Source: Deltaproteobacteria bacterium (GTDB lineage: Bacteria > Desulfobacterota > Syntrophia > Syntrophales > UBA2210). From it: a stretch of 10,672 bases of DNA. Numbering within the stretch: the stretch's first letter is position 1; each line of letters opens with the position of its first letter. The stretch spans positions 1 to 10,672 of the forward strand of contig DSBH01000011.1 of NCBI GenBank assembly GCA_011056825.1, written 5' to 3'. The notes under the pieces are model-generated. The model was not told where the DNA came from, made no database searches, and was given only the letters and a program-made list of their open reading frames with translations. Positions 1 through 6,819 of the stretch are shown in pieces. A program made the position numbers and the translations under genes.

Positions 1-1
1 A

Positions 2-496
2 AGCGGATCCTTTAACCGTGTAGCCGCGAATCTCGAACAGGCGCAACACCGGAATATTTATATTCACTGCACGGTGAACCGGCGGAACATCCATGACCTG
101 GAAGGTCTGGTCGAATGGTGCCGCAAATTGCCGACGGTCAAGGGTATAACGTTTCAGTTCTTTTATCCCTACAACCGGGGTGAAGAGGATCTTTCCCTGT
201 CTTTACGGCATAGGCGGGAAGCGGTGGATAAACTGCTTGAATTAAAAAAGAGAGGATTCCCCGTCATGAATTCCTCGGGCAGGCTGCGTGCCATGGTTCT
301 GAACGACTGGCGCTGCCATGATGATCTTCTCGTCAACGTCGATCCGGACGGCGCCGTCACCCGGGGCTGCTACGTCAAGAGCCGCGGCAACATCAATTGC
401 GCGGATTGCGGATTCACACCCGTCGCCGAAGCCTCGGGGGCGCTCGATCTCCTGCCTGGTTCGATATACGCTGGCTGGCGCCTGTTCCTCCGGTAA
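2..496 (+). CDS. Radical SAM-type protein, C-terminal part (5' truncated by window edge)
   Basis: The frame is open from base 2 to the TAA at 494-496, giving 164 visible residues. A GTG at 74 is in frame but has no ribosome-binding site, and the coding sense continues upstream of it, so I treat the gene as truncated rather than starting there. The visible part looks like the end of a TIM-barrel radical SAM enzyme: a beta strand of the type NIYIHCTVN, an FQFFYPYNRGEED segment, then a cysteine-bearing tail. In partial numbering Cys105, Cys123, Cys133 and Cys136 form a C-x17-C-x9-C-x2-C pattern, which could ligate an auxiliary iron-sulfur cluster. The catalytic CxxxCxxC motif would lie upstream of the window and is not seen, so the class is inferred from the tail. 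The substrate is unknown. The gene converges on the leftward ADP-ribosylglycohydrolase gene and is probably unrelated to the fatty-acid operon. Confidence 0.6.
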   Translation, partial: SGSFNRVAANLEQAQHRNIYIHCTVNRRNIHDLEGLVEWCRKLPTVKGITFQFFYPYNRGEEDLSLSLRHRREAVDKLLELKKRGFPVMNSSGRLRAMVLNDWRCHDDLLVNVDPDGAVTRGCYVKSRGNINCADCGFTPVAEASGALDLLPGSIYAGWRLFLR

Positions 497-497
497 C

Positions 498-528
498 CGG
501 CGCGGGGCTTCACGATACCCGCTCGCCG
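498..528. terminator. GC-rich hairpin between convergent genes
   Basis: Bases 498-506 can pair with 518-528: four pairs (CGGC with GCCG), a two-base bulge at 523-524, then five pairs (GCGGG with CCCGC), leaving an 11-base loop. It starts two bases after the TAA of the rightward gene and 28 bases beyond the stop of the leftward gene, a usual place for a shared terminator. No T-run follows on either strand, so it is not a textbook intrinsic terminator; it may act with Rho or protect 3' ends. Confidence 0.35.
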
Positions 529-555
529 AGACGCGACAAACCGTTACTATTTCAT

Positions 556-1326
556 CTACAGGTTGAACCGCTCGCGGAATTTTCCAGCGATTTCAAGCAG
601 ATCGGCGGGGAGCCGTTTTTCGACCTCGTCCATTATTTCCCGAGGGAGCCTCCCGTAGTGCGCCTCGGCGATGCCGCCGGTGATGCAGGCGAGTGTGTCG
701 CTGTCGCCGCCGAGAGAAACAGCGTTCCTGACGGCGTCTTCATAAGATCCCGATTCGAGAAAGGCGATGATCGCCTCGGGAACGGTCCCCTGGCAGGATA
801 TGTCGAAGCTGTAAGAAGGCCTGACGGTGTCCAGCGTACGGTCAAGATCGTAACCGAAACGACCGGTTATTTCCTTTTTAATATTCTCTTTCCCCGCTCC
901 TGTGCGGGCGAGAAAGACGGCAAGGGCCGCCGCCCGGGCGCCTTTTATGCCTTCAGGATGATTATGGGTTATTTCCGCGGTGCGCGCCGCTTCGCGAAGC
1001 ACCGTTTCACTGTCGCCGAACGCGAACCCCACCGGGCTCACCCGCATGGCGGCCCCGTTGCCCCAGCTGTTGTAAGGTTCGGGATTATTCGAATTAAGCC
1101 ATTTTGAAAAGGACCCGCCGTAGCCGGCACGGGGATAACGGCGTCCGATCTCGCGGATCCATGTCCGGTAATCTCCATCTTCAAGGATGGCCTTCGCCAC
1201 AGCCGCGGTGAGCACGGAGTCATCGGTAAACCTGCTGGAAGGCTTAAACAGGGGGAAATCTTTCGTCTTGATCGGATTTCCCTCGTAAATCGAACCGATT
1301 ATGTCGCCGGCAACGGCGCCAAGCAT
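556..1326 (-). CDS. ADP-ribosylglycohydrolase family protein
   Basis: This 256-residue protein belongs to the DraG/ARH family, binuclear-metal hydrolases that remove ADP-ribose from proteins, nucleic acids or small molecules in the cytoplasm. Visible signatures are the N-terminal GAVAGDIIGSIYE, the metal-binding TDD at residues 34-36 within SRFTDDSVLTAAVA, a WGNGAAMRVSPVG segment near 88-100, THNHPEG at 120-126, and the C-terminal GGDSDT at 206-211 followed by TGGIAEAHYG. The length is near that of short bacterial members. I chose the ATG at 1324-1326 because the family fold starts at its first residues and a GAGGA ribosome-binding site lies just upstream, overlapping the glmM stop region; an in-frame extension to 1428 would run through glmM and has no family similarity. 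It is cotranscribed with glmM, 11 bases downstream. Family assignment is firm; the target (ADP-ribosyl-Arg, -Ser, nucleic-acid or free compound) is not resolvable. Confidence 0.88.
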   Translation of the reverse strand: MLGAVAGDIIGSIYEGNPIKTKDFPLFKPSSRFTDDSVLTAAVAKAILEDGDYRTWIREIGRRYPRAGYGGSFSKWLNSNNPEPYNSWGNGAAMRVSPVGFAFGDSETVLREAARTAEITHNHPEGIKGARAAALAVFLARTGAGKENIKKEITGRFGYDLDRTLDTVRPSYSFDISCQGTVPEAIIAFLESGSYEDAVRNAVSLGGDSDTLACITGGIAEAHYGRLPREIMDEVEKRLPADLLEIAGKFRERFNL

Positions 1327-1337
1327 ACCGATATTCC

Positions 1338-2687
1338 TCAGGCAAGTTTTTCCCGCACCACCTCGGCGATGACCCGGCAGTAAGCGTCCGTGTCGTCGTC
1401 GGTGGGACCTTCCACCATGACACGGCACATGGATTGGGTCCCCGAGTAGCGGACCAGCACGCGGCCGACGTCGCCGAGTTTCATCTCGACATCTTCTATG
1501 GCGCGCGCGATCTCGGGAATCGACATTATTTCAGGTTTTGATTTAACGTCGACGTTGATGATCTTCTGGGGATAGACTTTCATGACGCGGACAAGCTCCG
1601 AAAGCGGCTTCCCCTCCCGTTTTACGACTTCCATGAGCTGAAGAGCAGAGAGAATGCCGTCTCCCGTTGTGTGGTGATTGAGAAAAATCAAGTGCCCCGA
1701 GTCCTCGCCTCCGAGGGAAGCGTCCCGGGCTTTCATTTCCTCGAGGACATACCTGTCGCCGACTTTAGTGGTAACATAATCAATGCCCAGTTCTTTCATG
1801 GCGATACCGAAACCGATGTTGCTCATGACCGTGGTGATCACCAGGTTGTTCCGCAGCAGTCCCCGCGACTTCATCTGCCTGGCGCAGATCGCCATAATCT
1901 GGTCTCCTGTCAACACCGAACCCGTTTCATCCACGGCGATGAGGCGGTCGCCGTCTCCATCGAAGGCGAATCCCGCGTCGGCTTTCGTCCGCAACACCTC
2001 TTTCACGAGAGCTTCCGTGTGCTGCGATCCACAATTGTCATTGATGTTTTCGCCGTTCGGCTTGTCAAAAAGCGTGGCAACCTCCGCCCCGAGTTCAAAG
2101 AACGTGGCCGGTCCAACACGGTAGGTGGCGCCGTTGGCGCAATCAAGCACCACCTTTGTTCCTTCGAGCAGATATTCCTTGGGAAAGGTGCTTTTCAGAA
2201 AAACAATATAACGGTCACGTGCGCCGTCGATGCGATACGCTTTCCCCAGCCGGTTCGGCGACGGGTAAAGCCGGTGCATGTTGTTTGCAAAGACCATTTC
2301 TTCGATCTCGGCTTCCTTCCCGTCGGGAAGCTTGTAGCCGTCGCCGGAAAAGATCTTGATTCCGTTGTCCTGGAAGGGATTATGAGAGGCCGATATGACG
2401 ATGCCCGCGTCGACGCGCATGTTTACCGTGAGAAAGGCGATGCCCGGCGTCGGCATGGGACCCACCTGGATGGCGTCCACTCCCATCGAACATATGCCGG
2501 ACACGAGGGCGTTCTCGATCATATATCCCGAGAGCCGGGTGTCCTTGCCCACGATGATTCGGGGCTGGTGCCCTTCTTTCTTGAATATGTGCGCCGTCGC
2601 TTTCCCGATTTCCAGCGCCATGTTGGCCGTCATGGGATATTCATTTGCGACGCCCCGGATTCCATCGGTTCCGAAAAGCCTTTCCAT
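1338..2687 (-). CDS. glmM: Phosphoglucosamine mutase
   Basis: GlmM interconverts glucosamine-6-phosphate and glucosamine-1-phosphate, feeding UDP-GlcNAc for peptidoglycan and lipopolysaccharide. The protein has 449 residues, close to E. coli GlmM (445). All four alpha-D-phosphohexomutase signatures are present: the phosphoserine loop ISASHNP at 98-104 with Ser101 as phosphoryl carrier, the Mg-binding loop FDGDGDR at 242-248, the sugar-binding GGEDSGH at 326-332, and the phosphate-binding loop RYSGTQ at 413-418. The start MERLFGTDGIRG is the standard family N-terminus, and GAGAGGG lies upstream of the ATG at 2685-2687. In the last loop the usual Glu of SGTE is Gln. The gene leads a leftward operon with the ADP-ribosylglycohydrolase gene and is divergent from the fatty-acid operon. 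The phosphoserine must be activated by phosphorylation, as for other GlmM proteins. Confidence 0.96.
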   Translation of the reverse strand: MERLFGTDGIRGVANEYPMTANMALEIGKATAHIFKKEGHQPRIIVGKDTRLSGYMIENALVSGICSMGVDAIQVGPMPTPGIAFLTVNMRVDAGIVISASHNPFQDNGIKIFSGDGYKLPDGKEAEIEEMVFANNMHRLYPSPNRLGKAYRIDGARDRYIVFLKSTFPKEYLLEGTKVVLDCANGATYRVGPATFFELGAEVATLFDKPNGENINDNCGSQHTEALVKEVLRTKADAGFAFDGDGDRLIAVDETGSVLTGDQIMAICARQMKSRGLLRNNLVITTVMSNIGFGIAMKELGIDYVTTKVGDRYVLEEMKARDASLGGEDSGHLIFLNHHTTGDGILSALQLMEVVKREGKPLSELVRVMKVYPQKIINVDVKSKPEIMSIPEIARAIEDVEMKLGDVGRVLVRYSGTQSMCRVMVEGPTDDDTDAYCRVIAEVVREKLA

Positions 2688-2746
2688 TACGCCCTCTCTT
2701 TCGACTGAACAATGAATGTCGGCATATTTTTATTAATAATCGGTGG

Positions 2747-2775
2747 TTTTTAAAAAATTTTTCTTTCCTTTGCAA
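2747..2775 (-). promoter_or_regulatory. Putative sigma70-type promoter for glmM
   Basis: On the minus strand, TTGCAA (2775-2770) is followed after 17 bases by TAAAAA (2752-2747). This matches the -35/-10 consensus at 4 of 6 positions in each box with ideal spacing, within the AT-rich part of the divergent region. The implied transcript would have an untranslated leader of roughly 50 bases before glmM. AT-rich sequence yields such matches by chance, so this is tentative. Confidence 0.3.
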
Positions 2776-2801
2776 TCTTTTATTACTCGCGTGCCGCAGA
2801 C

Positions 2802-2844
2802 TGCGTAAGAGGGGTTCCGGTGCGAAAGAGTTTACGCACTTTTT
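2802..2844 (+). promoter_or_regulatory. Inverted repeat followed by T5 (attenuator-like or operator)
   Basis: TGCGTAA at 2802-2808 is repeated inverted as TTACGCA at 2832-2838, separated by 23 bases and followed by CTTTTT (2839-2844). On the plus strand this would be a 7-bp stem plus T-run, resembling a weak terminator or attenuator ahead of fabD. The same repeat could instead be a protein-binding site. No known regulator is recognised. Confidence 0.25.
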
Positions 2845-2906
2845 CGAGCGACAGTTCCCTTCCCGAAAGAATGTTCCCGGTTCACAAAAGCTCCCAACTA
2901 TTCTGA
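2820..2906 (+). CDS. Possible 28-residue leader/small ORF (doubtful)
   Basis: A GTG at 2820 follows AAGAGGGG (2807-2814) at a workable distance and opens a 28-codon frame ending in TGA at 2904-2906. The peptide would be basic at its start, with no membrane segment and no run of one amino acid of the kind found in attenuation leaders. It contains a TTA codon, uncommon in the neighbouring genes. The left arm of the inverted repeat overlaps its ribosome-binding site. Nothing beyond the start context supports translation. Confidence 0.12.
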   Translation: MRKSLRTFSSDSSLPERMFPVHKSSQLF

Positions 2907-2962
2907 ATCACGTATGTATTTCGAAACAGTCCGGCGGCGCCTTTCCGTGGCATGCAACGTGC

Positions 2963-2971
2963 TGGTATATG
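2963..2971 (+). promoter_or_regulatory. Putative extended -10 promoter element for the fatty-acid operon
   Basis: TGG followed by TATATG (2966-2971) resembles an extended -10 element (TGn plus a TATAAT-like hexamer) 27 bases upstream of the fabD start codon. The hexamer at the -35 distance, around 2943-2948, matches poorly, as is tolerated in extended -10 promoters. Transcription from here would give a leader of about 20 bases that just includes the Shine-Dalgarno GGAGGG at 2988-2993. Tentative. Confidence 0.28.
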
Positions 2972-2997
2972 AGCTTTGATAAATCTCGGAGGGAGAG

Positions 2998-3966
2998 ATG
3001 ACTGTCATGAATAATCGGACAATCGCCGTTGTTTTTCCCGGTCAGGGATCGCAGAGACCGGGCATGGGAAAAGACTTCTACGATAACAGCGCGGTCGCGA
3101 AGGACACCTACCGGGAAGCTTCCGAAGCGCTGGGGTTCGACGTAACGGCCCTGTGCTTCGAGGAAAATGACCGGCTCAACCTCACCGAAAACGCCCAGCC
3201 CTGCATCCTGGCAACGGAAATCGCCATGTATCGGAGCATAGTCGACCGGTGGGGAATTCAGCCGGAATGCTTCGGCGGGCACAGCCTCGGTGAATACACC
3301 GCGCTGGTCACGGCGGGCGTCATGCCCTTCGCCGAGGCATTGCGGACAGTACGGACCCGCGGCAGTCTCATGCAGGAAGCGGCGCCCGTCGGCACGGGCG
3401 GCATGGCAGCCGTCATCTGCGAGGGAATCAACCGGGACGAACTGGGCCGGCTGATCGCCGACCTGCCCGTTGATATCGCCAACGTCAACGCCGAAAACCA
3501 GCTGGTCCTGAGCGGCAAGCGCGAGGGACTGGACGAAGCCGGCCGACGACTGGAGACAACACTGGAGAAAAAGGAGGGCTATCGCTTCGTTCCCCTCGAA
3601 GTAAGCGCACCTTTTCACAGTCGTTTCATGAAGGTGATCGAGGAACCCTTCCACCGCGTCCTGGAAAACATGAAAGCCGTGAAGAACCCGGAAGCTGCCG
3701 CCACCGTAACCTCGAATTTCACCGGACGTTTTCACGACGGCACCTATGGTTCGATAGTAAACGGCCTGGTGCGCCAGCTTTCGCACACCGTCCGCTGGAC
3801 CGACAACATGGCCTCCATCGCGTCCCGCGCCCGTCTTGTTTTCGAGATAGGACCGGGCCGCCCCTTGAGAAAACTGTTCGCCACCATGGGCGTGGACTGC
3901 TCGTCAGTCACGACATTCGGCGCCGCCCAACGCGCCTTTGCCGGGGCGGGCGAAGAACAACCATAA
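2998..3966 (+). CDS. fabD: Malonyl-CoA:ACP transacylase (FabD)
   Basis: This enzyme moves malonyl from CoA to the phosphopantetheine of ACP, supplying extender units to the condensing enzymes. The protein has 322 residues (E. coli FabD 309). The N-terminal FPGQGSQ oxyanion loop is at 13-19, the nucleophile elbow GHSLGEY at 94-100 with Ser96, the malonyl-carboxylate Arg at 121 (TRGSLMQEA), and the catalytic His207 in SAPFHSRF; these correspond to E. coli Ser92, Arg117 and His201. The conserved Arg implies a malonyl rather than simple acyl substrate. I chose the ATG at 2998 because GGAGGG lies 4 bases upstream; an ATG at 3007 would be 13 bases away but also fits the family N-terminus. It is the first gene of the rightward operon and is followed by the acyl-CoA dehydrogenase homologue after 21 bases. 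A plsX-fabH context typical of housekeeping fabD is absent. Confidence 0.94.
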   Translation: MTVMNNRTIAVVFPGQGSQRPGMGKDFYDNSAVAKDTYREASEALGFDVTALCFEENDRLNLTENAQPCILATEIAMYRSIVDRWGIQPECFGGHSLGEYTALVTAGVMPFAEALRTVRTRGSLMQEAAPVGTGGMAAVICEGINRDELGRLIADLPVDIANVNAENQLVLSGKREGLDEAGRRLETTLEKKEGYRFVPLEVSAPFHSRFMKVIEEPFHRVLENMKAVKNPEAAATVTSNFTGRFHDGTYGSIVNGLVRQLSHTVRWTDNMASIASRARLVFEIGPGRPLRKLFATMGVDCSSVTTFGAAQRAFAGAGEEQP

Positions 3967-3987
3967 ACATTCAGGGAATCAATCATA

Positions 3988-5187
3988 ATGGATCTTTCTA
4001 TCTCAGACGACCAACGGATGTATGTTGAAACAGTACAAAAATTTGTACGGCAGGACGTTCTGCCAGGAATTCTTGACCGTGAAAAGGACCACGATTTTCC
4101 CCTTGACCTGATTCGAAAGGCCTGGGAACTGGGTCTGCTGAATCTTTCCATTCCCGCTTCCGTTCGGGGGTACGACATGGACCTTGTTTCGACGGCGCTT
4201 ATTGTAAAGGAACTGTCCTACGGCGACACGGGTCTTTCCACCTCCGCCATGTGCAACGACCTGGCCAACGTCGTCGTCGCCATGAACGGTACGGACGAAC
4301 AGCGGGAGCTGTTTCTGCGCCCGTTCACCGAGGAACCCGTACTGGCGTCCTTCTGCCTCACCGAGCCGGGAGCCGGGTCCGACAACAGCGCCATGACGAC
4401 GTTCATGAGGAAACAGGACGACGGCACATACCTCCTGAACGGCGAAAAATGTTTCATCACGAATGCTTCCTACGCGACACAGTTCACTGTTTTCTGCAAG
4501 GTGGGAAAACCGGGCGGCCTGATGATGGCCTGCCTGGTAATACCCCATGAAACCGTCTCGAAGGCCGACATAACGACACTTCCCTCGGGAGGTCGGGAAA
4601 TACGCCTCCCCGGCGGCGGCGTCGTCGTCACCGGCAAACCGGAAACCAAACTCGGCCAGCGGCTCTCCAACACGGCCACAGTGAACTTTGAAGACGTCGT
4701 TGTGCCCGGTGACTGGATCATCGGCAACCGGCGTCTTGGCTTCCAGTACGCCATGGACGTGCTCGATTACGCCAGGCCCATGGTGGCAGCCATCGGTCTG
4801 GGACTTGCCCGGCGGGCTTTCGACGTGACGATAGCCTACACGCGGGATCGCAGCCAGTTCGGGGAGCGCATCTGCGATATGCCCGTCGCGCGCAACACCC
4901 TGGTCGACATGTGGAAAAAAGTCGAAACGGCCGAGGCTATTCTCATGAAGGCCGCCTGCAAGATAGAAGAAGAAACGGACGACCGCGGCATATTCGCGTC
5001 GTTCGCCAAGAACGCCGCCGCCGAAGCGGCCCTCTTCTGCGCCGCCGAAGGGCTTCATCTCCACGGCGGATATGGTTTCATGGAGGAATATGAAATATCG
5101 AAGCTCCTCCGGGACGCCCAGATCGTCGATATTTACGAAGGAACCCGCGAAGTGCAGGATATGATCATCGGACGGGAGCTTGCCTGA
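3988..5187 (+). CDS. Acyl-CoA dehydrogenase family flavoprotein
   Basis: This 399-residue protein is a full-length acyl-CoA dehydrogenase homologue: FAD-dependent, normally oxidising an acyl thioester to the trans-2-enoyl form and passing electrons to ETF. Visible are the substrate/flavin motif FCLTEPGAGSD at 122-132, FITNA at 156-160, the Arg/FAD-contact segment YTRDRSQFG at 284-292, LHGGYGFMEEYEISKLLRDA at 358-377, and IYEGTREVQ at 382-390 containing Glu384, the usual catalytic base. A Gly/Pro-rich stretch at about 193-216 sits before GKPETKLG where short-chain family members go directly into that strand, suggesting an enlarged loop near the active-site entrance. It lies between fabD and the KASIII gene, with the next start 2 bases after its stop. 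In that context it may act on ACP-bound chains, as homologues do in prodiginine and pyoluteorin synthesis (prolyl-carrier oxidation), or may serve as an enoyl reductase. Family is certain, direction and substrate are inference. Confidence 0.9.
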   Translation: MDLSISDDQRMYVETVQKFVRQDVLPGILDREKDHDFPLDLIRKAWELGLLNLSIPASVRGYDMDLVSTALIVKELSYGDTGLSTSAMCNDLANVVVAMNGTDEQRELFLRPFTEEPVLASFCLTEPGAGSDNSAMTTFMRKQDDGTYLLNGEKCFITNASYATQFTVFCKVGKPGGLMMACLVIPHETVSKADITTLPSGGREIRLPGGGVVVTGKPETKLGQRLSNTATVNFEDVVVPGDWIIGNRRLGFQYAMDVLDYARPMVAAIGLGLARRAFDVTIAYTRDRSQFGERICDMPVARNTLVDMWKKVETAEAILMKAACKIEEETDDRGIFASFAKNAAAEAALFCAAEGLHLHGGYGFMEEYEISKLLRDAQIVDIYEGTREVQDMIIGRELA

Positions 5188-5189
5188 TT

Positions 5190-6191
5190 ATGCTGTATCT
5201 CCACGGCATCGGACACTTTCATCCTGAAACCCTTATTACTAATGCCTTCCTGGCCGATCTCGATATCGGCTGCAGTGAGGAATGGATCATGGAACGCCTG
5301 GGAATTGAATCACGGCGGACCGTTCTCGACCTCGACTATATACGGACAACCCGTAACAACGATCCCCGGGGCGCCCGCGAAGCAAGCAGCTACACCCAGG
5401 CCCAGATGGGCGCCCGGGCGGCACGGTCGGCGCTGGAGCGGGCCGGAGTGAACGCCGGAGACATAGGACTTGTCCTGTGCGGCTCTTCCGCCTCCGACTA
5501 TCTGTCTCCCGCCCAGGCATCCTGCGTGGCAGCCGAACTGGGCATCACGGTCCCCTGTTTCGACGTCAACTCGGCGTGCAGTTCCTTCGGAACCCAGGCA
5601 ACCATGTTAAGCGGCATGCGCCCGGACGCGCTTCCGCCTTTTATTCTGATGGTCAATCCGGAATCTCTCACCCAGGTGGTTGATTATTCCGACCGCCGGG
5701 CCGTCCCGATTTTCGGTGATTGCGCCACCGCCGCGGTTGTTTCCGCGTCCGTCCCCTCGAACATCGCCATCGAAAACTGCCGTATTGAATCGAATCCCGG
5801 TGGATGGAACAAGGTAATGGTGCCGCGGAACAAACATTTTTCCCAGGACGGAAACGCCGTCCAGGGCTTCGCCATTCGCAAGGCCACCGAAGGTCTTCGT
5901 CGTCTTCAGGCCGAGTACGGCGACGGCCTGAAGTTCATCGGGCACCAGGCGAACCTGGGCATGCTGAAGACGGTTGCGGAACGGTGCGGCATCGATGAAA
6001 CGGACCACTGGCACAACGTGGTGGAATACGGCAACACGGGGTGTTCTTCCGCGCCTTCAGTCCTGATCCAGTACTGGGACCGGCTGGCGCCCGGCGACCG
6101 CGTGACCCTCGTTCTCGTTGGTTCCGGCCTTACCTGGGTTTCCATGATGGTAACAGTAAACGGAGCAATTAAACAGGAATCACCGTTATGA
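5190..6191 (+). CDS. 3-oxoacyl-ACP synthase III-like condensing enzyme (FabH/KASIII)
   Basis: KASIII enzymes start chains by condensing an acyl-CoA primer with malonyl-ACP. This 333-residue thiolase-fold protein keeps the Cys-His-Asn triad: Cys130 in DVNSACSSFG, His252 in FIGHQAN and Asn282 in EYGNTGCSSAPS (E. coli FabH 112, 244, 274). The His-to-Asn spacing is identical to E. coli. The Cys lies 18 residues later because of an insertion after GIESRRT (about 44-64, LDYIRTTRNNDPR), and the Cys-to-His distance is 10 shorter. The C-terminal GSGLTWVSMMV matches the family's GxGxxW end. The remodelled N-terminal half suggests a non-acetyl primer or a KASIII-like acyl transfer, hence no gene symbol. 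GGGAG at 5173-5177 precedes the ATG, and the stop overlaps the next start as ATGA, implying translational coupling with the FabA-type gene. Confidence 0.88.
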   Translation: MLYLHGIGHFHPETLITNAFLADLDIGCSEEWIMERLGIESRRTVLDLDYIRTTRNNDPRGAREASSYTQAQMGARAARSALERAGVNAGDIGLVLCGSSASDYLSPAQASCVAAELGITVPCFDVNSACSSFGTQATMLSGMRPDALPPFILMVNPESLTQVVDYSDRRAVPIFGDCATAAVVSASVPSNIAIENCRIESNPGGWNKVMVPRNKHFSQDGNAVQGFAIRKATEGLRRLQAEYGDGLKFIGHQANLGMLKTVAERCGIDETDHWHNVVEYGNTGCSSAPSVLIQYWDRLAPGDRVTLVLVGSGLTWVSMMVTVNGAIKQESPL

Positions 6192-6784
6192 CCTATGATG
6201 AATTTACGAGCGCACAATCCTTCACCCTCGAAGAACTGATCGGGTTCGCCTACGGGCGGCTCGTGGATGATCCGCCGCGGCATTTCGACGCGCGGCTTCC
6301 GGCTCCGCCGTTTCTCATGGTGGACAGGATCACATCCGTCACCACCGAAGGAAAGGGCGGCCTCATCACGGCCGAACATGACATAAGGCTGGACGACTGG
6401 TATTTCCAGTGCCATATGCCGGGCGACCCGGTAATGCCGGGATGCCTGTACCTTGACGGTATCTGGCAGCTTCTCGGTTTTTACTGCGTCTGGCGCCGGG
6501 GTCTCGGATCAGGAAGGGCCCTGGGCTGCGACGAGGTGTCGTTCAACGGTCAGGTGAGACCCTTCAACAGGATGATCCGTTACGAGATTCGGGTTCGGCG
6601 GTTTTCCCACCTGTCCGGTTCGGGATCGAGCATTGTTATCGCCGACGGCGACCTTTCCGTCGATGGAGAAACTGTCATGACGGTTCGGGGCGCCCGGACG
6701 GGGTTATTCAAGGATATCGCCTACCGCGATTATCCGCGTCAGTCACGGCATGCCGTGGGCGGCATGATCAAGGAGCGGATATAA
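6188..6784 (+). CDS. fabA: FabA-type 3-hydroxyacyl-ACP dehydratase/isomerase
   Basis: FabA dehydrates 3-hydroxyacyl-ACP and, in proteobacteria, isomerises trans-2 to cis-3 decenoyl-ACP, opening the anaerobic route to unsaturated chains. The protein has 198 residues (E. coli FabA 172). The hot-dog-fold active site is clear: FLMVDRI at 42-48, then WYFQCHMPGDPVMPGCLYLD with His76 and Asp90, the same 14-residue spacing as E. coli His70 and Asp84, followed by GIWQLLGFY. Asp rather than Glu, and the GCLxLDxxWQ context, separate FabA from FabZ. GQVRPFNRMIRY and the GLFKD end also match FabA. A basic tail of about 25 residues after GLFKD extends beyond E. coli FabA. It overlaps the KASIII stop by 4 bases and is followed by FabG after a 35-base gap. 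Isomerase ability is inferred from family resemblance; it may simply dehydrate longer or branched intermediates. Confidence 0.9.
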   Translation: MTYDEFTSAQSFTLEELIGFAYGRLVDDPPRHFDARLPAPPFLMVDRITSVTTEGKGGLITAEHDIRLDDWYFQCHMPGDPVMPGCLYLDGIWQLLGFYCVWRRGLGSGRALGCDEVSFNGQVRPFNRMIRYEIRVRRFSHLSGSGSSIVIADGDLSVDGETVMTVRGARTGLFKDIAYRDYPRQSRHAVGGMIKERI

Positions 6785-6819
6785 GTCCTGTGCCGACATC
6801 GCAACGAGGAGATGAATCA

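Larger units (their letters stand above)
2688..2997. other. Divergent intergenic region between glmM and the fatty-acid operon
   Basis: This 310-base stretch separates two operons reading away from each other. The glmM-proximal third (about 2715-2790) is strongly AT-rich with T and A runs, unlike the GC-rich genes around it. The middle holds an inverted repeat with a T-run (2802-2844), two copies of GTTCCC 19 bases apart (2854-2859 and 2873-2878, with a partial GTTCC at 2814-2818), and a possible small reading frame (2820-2906). The right end has a promoter-like element and a strong Shine-Dalgarno sequence for fabD. No tRNA, known riboswitch or protein-coding gene of normal size is seen. Longer frames crossing it on both strands are continuations of shadows of glmM and fabD. 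Confidence 0.7.

Noticed and set aside
397..1107. 236-codon open frame on the plus strand
   Set aside because: It spans the radical SAM gene end and the antisense of the ADP-ribosylglycohydrolase gene, and its product has no family resemblance.
1671..2708. 345-codon open frame on the plus strand
   Set aside because: It is antisense to glmM, whose four signature motifs are all present in the minus frame.
2908..3786. 292-codon open frame on the minus strand
   Set aside because: It overlaps most of fabD in antisense and shows no domain; its only non-overlapped part is the operon promoter region.
4003..5064. 353-codon open frame on the minus strand
   Set aside because: It lies entirely opposite the acyl-CoA dehydrogenase gene, has His/Gly-rich low-information composition and no family motif; it is a shadow of GC-rich codon bias.
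6790..6819. GTG start at 6790 for the FabG-type gene
   Set aside because: GAGGAG at 6806-6811 is correctly placed for the ATG at 6820, and that start gives exactly the usual 244-residue length.
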